Positions 43,189 through 49,987 of a stretch of 64,000 nt of DNA are shown piece after piece. A program made the position numbers and the translations under genes. The notes under the pieces are model-generated. The model saw nothing but the letters and a program-made list of their open reading frames with translations. It searched no databases and was not told the DNA's origin. Source of the DNA: Gemmatimonadota bacterium (GTDB lineage Bacteria > JAAXHH01); contig VXMB01000009.1 of assembly GCA_009841265.1 (NCBI GenBank), positions 727,911 through 791,910 on the forward strand. The letters run 5' to 3'. Within the stretch, counting starts at the first letter, position 1. Every line of letters begins with the position of its first letter.

Positions 43189-44469
43189 ATGGAAGAAGCC
43201 CTGTTAGAAACGCCACGCAAGCTGGATGACGCGGTGCGCCTGTCTGACGAACACGCCCTGCGTTACCGCGGGGATTTCCCCATCCTGGACCGGAAGGTGC
43301 ACGGCAAGCCGCTGGTCTACCTGGACAACAGCGCCACTTCGCAGAAACCCCGGGCCGTGCTCGACGCCCTGGACGACTACTACACACGGCTGAACGCCAA
43401 CGTGCACCGCGGACTCCACACGCTCAGCGAAGAGGCGACCAACGCCTACGAGGCCGCCCGCGAACGGGTAGCGCGCTTCATCAACGTACCGGCCCGCAAC
43501 CTGGTCTTCGTGCGGAACACGACCGAGGGCATAAACCTCGTGGCAAGCGCCTGGGGCCGGAAGAACGTCGGGACGGGCGACGAAATTCTGCTTTCGGTCA
43601 TGGAGCACCACAGCAACATCGTGCCCTGGCAGATGCTGGCGCGGGAAACCGGCGCCGTGCTCCGGTATTTCGATATCCGTGAAGACGGGTCGCTCGACAT
43701 GGACCAGGCGGACGGCCTGATCACTGAGCGGACGCGCATCGTGTCCATCGCACACATGTCGAATGTGCTGGGCACAGTCAATCCGGTCGAGGCCATCGTG
43801 GAACGGGCCCACGCCGCCGGCGCGCTGGTCTTCGTGGACGCCGCGCAGAGCGTGCCGCACATGCCCGTGGACGTGGCACGTCTGGGCTGCGATTTCTTCG
43901 CGTTTTCCGGCCACAAGATGTGCGGTCCGACCGGCATCGGCGGACTATACGGAAGGCAGGAACTGCTCGAAGCGATGGATCCCTACATGGGCGGGGGTTC
44001 GATGATCGATGAAGTCCGGCTCGATGGATTCACCAGCGCGGACGTCCCGGAGAAATTCGAGGCGGGCACCCCCAATATCGCCCACGCCATCGTCTTCGGC
44101 GACGTGGTGGACTACCTCTCCGCCGTCGGGATGGAGCACATACACACCCACGAAAGGGCGTTGACAGACTACACGATCGAACGGCTCGAGGAAATCGACG
44201 GCCTGACGGTCTACGGTCACGCGCCGGGCCGGGGAGGGGCGATCTCCTTCAACCTGGACGACATGCACCCCAGCGACCTGTCGACGGTGCTGGACCGCCA
44301 GGGCATCGCCATCCGCGCCGGGCACCACTGCGCGCAACCCCTCATGCGCCGGCTCGGGACGCCCTACGGCGCCACGGCGCGGGCAAGCCTCTATTTCTAC
44401 AACACCTCCGAAGAAATCGATACCATGATCGGAGCCATCCACCGGGCGCGGAACCTATTCGGCGCGTAA
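43189..44469 (+). CDS. sufS: Cysteine desulfurase SufS
   Basis: PLP enzyme that removes sulfur from cysteine for SUF. 426 aa. The PLP Lys is in FAFSGHKMCGPTGIGGLYG and the active-site Cys in RAGHHCAQPLMRRLG, giving a group II (SufS) pattern; the substrate-binding YLDNSATSQKP is at about 45. It is the last gene of the operon, 20 bp after sufT. Group II enzymes normally need SufE or SufU, neither of which is in this window. Confidence 0.96.
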   Translation: MEEALLETPRKLDDAVRLSDEHALRYRGDFPILDRKVHGKPLVYLDNSATSQKPRAVLDALDDYYTRLNANVHRGLHTLSEEATNAYEAARERVARFINVPARNLVFVRNTTEGINLVASAWGRKNVGTGDEILLSVMEHHSNIVPWQMLARETGAVLRYFDIREDGSLDMDQADGLITERTRIVSIAHMSNVLGTVNPVEAIVERAHAAGALVFVDAAQSVPHMPVDVARLGCDFFAFSGHKMCGPTGIGGLYGRQELLEAMDPYMGGGSMIDEVRLDGFTSADVPEKFEAGTPNIAHAIVFGDVVDYLSAVGMEHIHTHERALTDYTIERLEEIDGLTVYGHAPGRGGAISFNLDDMHPSDLSTVLDRQGIAIRAGHHCAQPLMRRLGTPYGATARASLYFYNTSEEIDTMIGAIHRARNLFGA

Positions 44470-44502
44470 TCGCTCTGCCTCAACGAGCCGATGTCGGATC
44501 CG

Positions 44503-45480
44503 TCAACGCGATACCATGACGCCCTTTACGGTCGACGCGGGCATGTCGCCCATCATGCGCGCGGGCCGCATGCCCCTGGCCGTTTCCCTGGGATTGAGCG
44601 CGTCGCATTGTGTGCCGAATTTCGGCATGGCGAAGGGCAGGTGGGAGTTGCCCCGTGCGAGGATGTGGAGGTGATTCGCGGTCGGCCCCTCGAAGTCAGC
44701 GCCATGGTTCCACGGCACCCAGGACCTCGCGTTGCAGTAATGGCCCACGAATGCCCGGCGGAACCGCGTCCCGGTCCGGTTCTCGTGCGAGCGGTGCAGG
44801 AGATGGCCGTGAATGAACAGGACATCGCCCGGCGCCATCAGGGCGGCCACTTCGCGGTCGGCGTATTTCCCGGCGACAGGGGCCAGCCCGTTCACGGACT
44901 CGTCCGTCGCGCTGGCGCCCTCGATTACCCCGAGATCCCCTATGGCGCCGTCGGTGTGATTCTGGCCTAGCTTGTTTTCGTCCGGATAAATCGGTTCATG
45001 ATGCGATCCCGGGATGACCGTCACACAGCCGTTGTCTTCGTCCGCGGGATCCACGGCCAGCCAGGATCCTATCAGCGTGTCGGGATAGGTGGGAATGTAG
45101 TACGAATCCTGGTGAAAACCCTGGCCTTCGCGGCCGGGCGGCTTCAGGAACAACATGGTCTGGAGCGCCAGCACGTCCGGACCGATCAGGGCTTCGAGCA
45201 CGTCCAGGATGCGGGGTTGCAGCAGAAATCGCTCATGCAGCGCGTGCTTCCGGTGAAGCATGTGTATGCGCAGCCAGTGCTGTCCCATCTGTTCGGACGT
45301 CAACCCGGGCGGCGGCGGATCGACCCCTTCGATGGTTATCCTTCCCTGCATCAGTGCTTCGGTATGGCGGCGTATATCTTCCACCTCCGCTCCGGGCACG
45401 AGTCCGCGGACGACGAGGTAGCCATCGCGGTGATAGTCGATATAGTCCTGGACGCCGATCCGGTATCGGTCCGTCGACAT
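44503..45480 (-). CDS. Phytanoyl-CoA dioxygenase (PhyH) family oxygenase
   Basis: 325-aa Fe(II)/2-oxoglutarate oxygenase. Triad: His and Asp in GFHQDSYYIPTYP and a distal His in HGHLLHRSHENRTGTRFRR, where the Arg contacts 2-oxoglutarate. A DPADEDNGCVTVIPGSHH segment is highly typical of the family. It converges on sufS 33 bp away and is divergent from the next PhyH gene. It differs from its neighbour at 45750 in length and loops, so the two did not arise by a recent local duplication. Confidence 0.9.
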   Translation of the reverse strand: MSTDRYRIGVQDYIDYHRDGYLVVRGLVPGAEVEDIRRHTEALMQGRITIEGVDPPPPGLTSEQMGQHWLRIHMLHRKHALHERFLLQPRILDVLEALIGPDVLALQTMLFLKPPGREGQGFHQDSYYIPTYPDTLIGSWLAVDPADEDNGCVTVIPGSHHEPIYPDENKLGQNHTDGAIGDLGVIEGASATDESVNGLAPVAGKYADREVAALMAPGDVLFIHGHLLHRSHENRTGTRFRRAFVGHYCNARSWVPWNHGADFEGPTANHLHILARGNSHLPFAMPKFGTQCDALNPRETARGMRPARMMGDMPASTVKGVMVSR

Positions 45481-45526
45481 GGTGCGCTCATCCGGGTTGA
45501 ACGATGGTGGGTGTGTCGATTTCGGC

Positions 45527-45581
45527 CAGGCGCCGTACAGTTTCCGGCCGGGCGCTGTACCGTTTCCGGTCAGGCGCCGTA
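45527..45581 (+). repeat. 22-bp tandem repeat in the divergent PhyH gap
   Basis: Two full units (45527-45548, 45549-45570) and half of a third, built on CAGGCGCCGTACAGTTTCCGGC with a few changes. Confidence 0.85.
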
Positions 45582-45630
45582 ATACCGAATAAAACCCTTG
45601 AGTTGTGAAAAGGGGTTGAAATTTCTTGCT

Positions 45631-45646
45631 CGTAAGTTAATTTACG
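45631..45646. promoter_or_regulatory. 16-bp operator-like palindrome in an AT-rich patch
   Basis: CGTAAGTTAATTTACG is an inverted repeat broken at only one symmetric pair of positions. It lies in the AT-rich part of the 269-bp gap between two divergent PhyH genes. A weak promoter TTGTTG (45683-45688)/TATATA (45707-45712) follows toward the + strand gene. Confidence 0.4.
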
Positions 45647-45749
45647 TTATTCGTGCGAAATTCTGCACTGAAATGTTTATTGTTGTTGATTTGTATAGGC
45701 TTGGACTATATATGAGTTATGCGATCAAGTCCCCGGGTTCTACAGCGTT

Positions 45750-46541
45750 ATGAATCCAAATCACATTGGCGCCGAAGAGGTTGAGTTCTTTCAGGAGAAT
45801 GGCTATCTCCAGATTCCGGGGTTTTTCTCGAAGCGGGAAATCGCGGAACTGGCCGACGCGCTGGACAAGACGATCGAGAAAAAGAGAGCACGGATACTGG
45901 GTGGTGGAGGCGAGACGGACGACGATTATAACCGCGTTTTCAACCAGATGGTCAACCTGTGGGTAGACTACGAGGTCATCCGGAAGTACTCGTTTGACGC
46001 GCGGCTGGCGGAGATCGCCCGGAAGATATCGAAGTGCAAGCGCCTGGCCATCTACCATGACCATGGACTGATCAAGCCCGGCGGTGAACAGAGCAAGGCA
46101 ACAAACTGGCACCAGGACGCACCGTACTGGCCCATGGATCAGGTCGGCGCGCTATCGGCATGGATCGCCGTGGACGATGTAGCGGTGGACAACGGTTGCA
46201 TGCAGTTCATACCCGGATCGCACAAGTACGGCCGGTTGGCACCGGTGCCGCTGAGCACGGAAGGCGCCAGCGTACTGAAAGATATCGAGAGTACGGACGT
46301 CGAAGTCGATGTCGAACCCGTCGTGATGGACATGGAAGCGGGCGGCGTGACTTTTCATCATGGATGCACGTTCCATTACGCTACGCCGAATCGCACCTCA
46401 TCACCCCGGAGAGCGCTGGCGATCATCTACATACCGGAGTACGTGAACTACAACGGCCGATGGGACGCGGGCGGCGACCAGACCATGAAACCGGGCGAAC
46501 CGTTCGGAGGACCGCTGCATCCGATCCTGGCATCGGGTTAA
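45750..46541 (+). CDS. Phytanoyl-CoA dioxygenase (PhyH) family oxygenase
   Basis: 263-aa Fe(II)/2-oxoglutarate oxygenase. His121 and Asp123 in NWHQDAPYWPMDQ, and a distal His in GCTFHYATPNRTSSPRR with an Arg for the cosubstrate. VDNGCMQFIPGSHKYG is typical. The N-terminus begins like other PhyH proteins with FFQENGYLQIPGFF. It is alone on its strand, with an AT-rich leader carrying a palindrome. The substrate is unknown. Confidence 0.9.
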   Translation: MNPNHIGAEEVEFFQENGYLQIPGFFSKREIAELADALDKTIEKKRARILGGGGETDDDYNRVFNQMVNLWVDYEVIRKYSFDARLAEIARKISKCKRLAIYHDHGLIKPGGEQSKATNWHQDAPYWPMDQVGALSAWIAVDDVAVDNGCMQFIPGSHKYGRLAPVPLSTEGASVLKDIESTDVEVDVEPVVMDMEAGGVTFHHGCTFHYATPNRTSSPRRALAIIYIPEYVNYNGRWDAGGDQTMKPGEPFGGPLHPILASG

Positions 46542-46553
46542 GCGGATGCGTGA

Positions 46554-46593
46554 CCGGTCCAGGCAGGACCAGGCCGGTCCAGGCCGGACCAGA
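46554..46593 (+). repeat. 20-bp tandem repeat, each unit an inverted repeat
   Basis: CCGGTCCAGGCAGGACCAGG is followed by a copy with two changes. Each unit has GGTCC and GGACC arms around 5 bases, so the RNA could form two small hairpins after the PhyH gene. The remaining gap to 46683 holds a weak TTGCTG/TATTTT pair and the AAAGGGGG ribosome site. Confidence 0.8.
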
Positions 46594-46683
46594 TGCACAG
46601 AAACCAGGGAAAACCTATGGAGTACAGATTGCTGATTTTGCCGAACAAGGCAGTATTTTAAACCTGTAAAGGGGGTTGGTTTC

Positions 46684-47022
46684 ATGGAGATCAGTGTCGA
46701 CCGAGCAAACGAAGTACTTATTGCGAAGGTTGAAGGTCGAATCGACGGCGCCAACGCGCGGGAATTCGAAGACGCGCTCAACGGCGCCATCGGTGAAGAC
46801 GACAGCAAGGTGCTGCTGGATTTCAGTACCTTGTCCTACATAAGCAGTGCGGGCCTGAGGGTCATCCTGCTGATCGCGCGACTACTCCAGAAGCGGAATG
46901 CCGCGTTCGCATTGTGTTCGCTTTCGGATCCGATCCGGGAAGTCTTCGAAATCAGCGGTTTCGACAAGATCATATCCATTCACGATTCCCAGGCCGAAGC
47001 GGTGGATAAGATCGGCCGGTAG
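46684..47022 (+). CDS. STAS-domain anti-sigma factor antagonist
   Basis: 112 aa, single STAS domain like SpoIIAA, RsbV or BtrV. The phosphorylation site is Ser54/Ser55 in LSYISSAGLRVIL. Dephosphorylated antagonist binds the RsbW-type kinase. AAAGGGGG precedes the ATG. It is the first gene of a run that continues with a PP2C phosphatase and an RsbW-like kinase, giving a complete partner-switching set, but no sigma factor is present in the cluster. Confidence 0.93.
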   Translation: MEISVDRANEVLIAKVEGRIDGANAREFEDALNGAIGEDDSKVLLDFSTLSYISSAGLRVILLIARLLQKRNAAFALCSLSDPIREVFEISGFDKIISIHDSQAEAVDKIGR

Positions 47023-47115
47023 GCGCCTCTTCCCGTTTATGCTTCGCGACGCGGCGTACAGGCGTCCTGTTGAACTGTGAAACGGGAAACGGCCGCGGCG
47101 GTTTCCGGGGGTGAA

Positions 47116-48279
47116 ATGACGCAGACTCCGTACAAAATCCTTGTAGTGGACGACGAGCCGGATCTCGAACACCTGATGCGGCAGCGCATGCGCCGTGACG
47201 TGCGTTCCGGCCTGTATACGCTGTATTTCGCCCAGAATGGCGTAGAAGCCCTGGAACGCCTGAACGAAGTGCCCGATATAGACATGGTCCTCTCCGATAT
47301 CAACATGCCCCGGATGGACGGTCTAACGCTGCTGGCGCAGATACCGAACATTGCCCCCGACATCCGCGCCGTGGTAGTATCCGCCTACGGGGACATGAAG
47401 AACATTCGCACGGCCATGAACCGGGGCGCCTTCGATTTCATTACCAAGCCGATCGATTTCCAGGACCTGCGGGTGACGATTGAGCGCACGCTGAAGAACA
47501 TGGAGGAATGGCGAGAAGCCCTGGAGTCGCGGGACAAGCTTGTACGGCTACAGAACGAACTGAACGTGGCCAGCAAGATGCAGCAGTCGATCCTGCCCAC
47601 CGAGTTCCCCGATTCAGATCATTGCGAGATTTATGCGAATATGGAACCGGCCCGTGAGGTCGGCGGCGATTTTTTCGACGTTTTCGGCCTGCCCGGAGGC
47701 AAGATTGCCCTGGCCATCGCAGATGTTTCCGACAAAGGCGTTCCCGCCGCCCTGTTCATGATGTCCAGCCGGACCCTGCTGAAGGGCTCGGCGATCGGCG
47801 CCATTGAACCCGGCGCCGTGCTCAAGGAGGTCAACGACCTGCTTACCGAGGAAAACGAAGCGGCCATGTTCGTCACGACCTTCTACGCGGTATTCAACCC
47901 CCAGACCGGACAGGTGGACTATTCCAATGGTGGGCACAATCCTCCGCTGGTGGTGCACCCCGATGGCTCGTCGACGCTTCTACCCGGCACGGACGGCTTG
48001 GCGCTCGGGGTTTTCCCGGGGGTCAATTTCGGCCAGTCCTCCGTAGTGCTCTCGCCGGGCGATCTCCTGTTGCTTTATACCGACGGCGTAACCGAAGCCA
48101 TGAACGCCGACGGGGAGGAATTCGGCATGGACCGCCTTCAGGCGGTTTTCTCCGATGCCCCTCCCGACAGTACGGAAGCCGCCAACAAGGCAGTGTTCAA
48201 GGCGGTCCATGAATTCGCCGGAGAAACGCCGCAATCCGATGACATAACCTGTGTTACCGTGCTTCAACGCCAGGCCTGA
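47116..48279 (+). CDS. Response regulator fused to PP2C serine phosphatase (RsbU/SpoIIE type)
   Basis: 387 aa from the Met at 47116. Residues 1-120 form a receiver domain with acidic pair Asp12-Asp13, phosphorylation site Asp61 (MVLSDINMP) and Lys111. A short coiled linker (about 125-160) leads to an SpoIIE/PPM phosphatase domain with REVGGDFFDVFGL, LAIADVSDKGVPAALFM and a C-terminal PQSDDITCVTV. It should dephosphorylate the STAS antagonist under control of a histidine kinase, probably the one at the end of this gene run. Confidence 0.93.
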   Translation: MTQTPYKILVVDDEPDLEHLMRQRMRRDVRSGLYTLYFAQNGVEALERLNEVPDIDMVLSDINMPRMDGLTLLAQIPNIAPDIRAVVVSAYGDMKNIRTAMNRGAFDFITKPIDFQDLRVTIERTLKNMEEWREALESRDKLVRLQNELNVASKMQQSILPTEFPDSDHCEIYANMEPAREVGGDFFDVFGLPGGKIALAIADVSDKGVPAALFMMSSRTLLKGSAIGAIEPGAVLKEVNDLLTEENEAAMFVTTFYAVFNPQTGQVDYSNGGHNPPLVVHPDGSSTLLPGTDGLALGVFPGVNFGQSSVVLSPGDLLLLYTDGVTEAMNADGEEFGMDRLQAVFSDAPPDSTEAANKAVFKAVHEFAGETPQSDDITCVTVLQRQA

Positions 48280-48281
48280 TC

Positions 48282-48707
48282 ATGAGCAGAAGACTGTCCC
48301 TAAGCCTGCCCACGAAACTCGACCAGCTGGAGCGCATCTACGAAGCGGTGGATGAACTCGGCGAGTCCGAAGAGTGGCCGCCGGGCATGGTCTACCAGGT
48401 CAAGCTGGTCCTCGAGGAGCTGGGCGTGAACATCGTTACACACGGCCACGCCGGCGAGTCCGACCACGAATTCGAAATCGTGCTGGATTCGGATACCGAC
48501 GCGCTGACGATCGAATTGCGGGACGAAGGGCGGCCTTTCAATCCCCTGACCGACTCGCCCGAGCCGGATGTCGACTCCGGACTGGATGATCGGCCCGTGG
48601 GCGGCCTCGGCATCTACCTTGTCCGGACCATGATGGATGAACTGAGCTACCGCCGAGAAGACAACCGGAACATACTCACGATCGTAAAACGGAAGGAAAG
48701 CGGATGA
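48282..48707 (+). CDS. RsbW-like anti-sigma serine kinase (HATPase_c)
   Basis: 141 aa. The GHKL ATPase motifs are N-box VKLVLEELGVNIVTHGH, G1 ELRDEGRPFNP and G2 GGLGIYLVRTMMDEL. This is the kinase that phosphorylates the STAS antagonist and, in classical systems, holds a sigma factor. The stop overlaps the next start (ATGA, 48704-48707). With no sigma factor in the cluster, its target may be another protein, as in Bordetella BtrW-type or cyclase-controlling systems. Confidence 0.92.
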   Translation: MSRRLSLSLPTKLDQLERIYEAVDELGESEEWPPGMVYQVKLVLEELGVNIVTHGHAGESDHEFEIVLDSDTDALTIELRDEGRPFNPLTDSPEPDVDSGLDDRPVGGLGIYLVRTMMDELSYRREDNRNILTIVKRKESG

Positions 48708-49987
48708 GACGAACGCGCGACCACTGGGCGGTCATCATGCTCGCCCTTTGTGCGACGGCGTTCTCTCCCGCTTTATCCTTTGAAAACAGCGGCGCGAACG
48801 CCTCCCAGGTCGAAGAACCCGGTGTGACGACCGAGCCCGAAGCGGCGACCGAGCCCGAAGCGGCGACCGAGCCCGATGCGGCGACCGAGCCCGGTGTGAC
48901 GGCCGAACGCATACTCTTCGGCCAGTCCGCGGCTTTCAGCGGTCCGGCCCGCGAACTCGGGCGGAACATGAACCTCGGGATCGAGGCGGCCTTTCAGGAA
49001 GCGAACCGCCGGGGCGGCGTACACGGAAGACTGCTCGAGCTAATCACGCTCGATGACGCCTATGAGCCGGAAGCCGCGATCGCGAATACCCGGAAACTGA
49101 TCGAGGAGGAAGGGGTTTTCGCGCTGATCGGCGCCGTCGGCACGCCCACCTCCCGTTCGGCCGTTCCCATAACCGCGGAGGCAGGCGTACCCTATATCGC
49201 GCCATTCACCGGCGCGATTTTTTTACGAGACAACACCGATACGGGCGTCATAAACCTGCGCGCCTCCTATTTCCAGGAGACCGAGGAAATCGTCGACCGG
49301 CTTTCGCGCGACCTCGGAATCACGCGCATCGGCGTGATGTACCAGAACGATTCCTTTGGCCGGGTCGGATACCGCGGCGTTCGGCGCGCGCTGGAACGCC
49401 GGCAACTCGATCCCGTGGCGATCGGCGTATATCCCAGGAACACCACCGCGATCAAGGCCGGCCTGCTCGATCTGCAGCAGGGAAAACCGGATGCTGTCGT
49501 GGTGATCGGCGCTTATCAACCGGTGGCCACGCTCATTGCGTGGGCGCGGCACGTGGGTTTCAATCCCGTATTCGCAACGATTTCATTCGTAGGGAGCAAT
49601 GCGCTGGCCGGTGAGCTGGGTCCTGACGGCCGCGGTGTCCTGGTCTCTCAGGTGGTGCCCTTTCCCGCTGCCGGAAACATCGCCATCGCCGTCCAGTATC
49701 GCAGAGCGCTCTCCGCGCACGCGCCGGGCACGACCCCCGGGTTCGTTTCCTTCGAAGGATACCTCGCCGGCAAGCTGACCATCACCGCCCTCGAGGGCTG
49801 CGGCCCCAACGTAAGGCGTTCCTGCCTCACGGAGAGCCTGAATCGGGCGGGAACGATCGACCTGGGCGGTCTTCGTCTTGAATTCGGCGAAGGGGACAAC
49901 CAGGGTTCCGACGCGGTCTTCCTCACGGTGATCGGCCAGGACGGCCGTTACCATCCCATCCGTACCCTCCGGGACGTGATGCCATGA
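48704..49987 (+). CDS. Orphan Leu/Ile/Val-type periplasmic binding protein
   Basis: 427-aa type I periplasmic binding protein of the LivJ/LivK group with a signal peptide (WAVIMLALCATAFSPALS). Core segments are RILFGQSAAFSGPARELG, DDAYEPEAAIANTRKL, GAVGTPTSRSAVPI and YIAPFTGAIFLRD. An N-terminal linker carries four 18-bp repeats encoding TEPEAA. No LivH, M, G or F genes are nearby; both neighbours are signalling proteins and its stop overlaps the histidine kinase start (ATGA). It is a close relative of the binding protein at 55864. A sensing role is inferred. Confidence 0.92.
   Translation: MRRTRDHWAVIMLALCATAFSPALSFENSGANASQVEEPGVTTEPEAATEPEAATEPDAATEPGVTAERILFGQSAAFSGPARELGRNMNLGIEAAFQEANRRGGVHGRLLELITLDDAYEPEAAIANTRKLIEEEGVFALIGAVGTPTSRSAVPITAEAGVPYIAPFTGAIFLRDNTDTGVINLRASYFQETEEIVDRLSRDLGITRIGVMYQNDSFGRVGYRGVRRALERRQLDPVAIGVYPRNTTAIKAGLLDLQQGKPDAVVVIGAYQPVATLIAWARHVGFNPVFATISFVGSNALAGELGPDGRGVLVSQVVPFPAAGNIAIAVQYRRALSAHAPGTTPGFVSFEGYLAGKLTITALEGCGPNVRRSCLTESLNRAGTIDLGGLRLEFGEGDNQGSDAVFLTVIGQDGRYHPIRTLRDVMP
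48833..48900 (+). repeat. 18-bp tandem repeats in the binding protein linker
   Basis: GAGCCCGAAGCGGCGACC occurs in three full units plus a partial fourth (48833, 48851, 48869, 48887), in frame, flanked on both sides by GVT codons. Confidence 0.88.
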
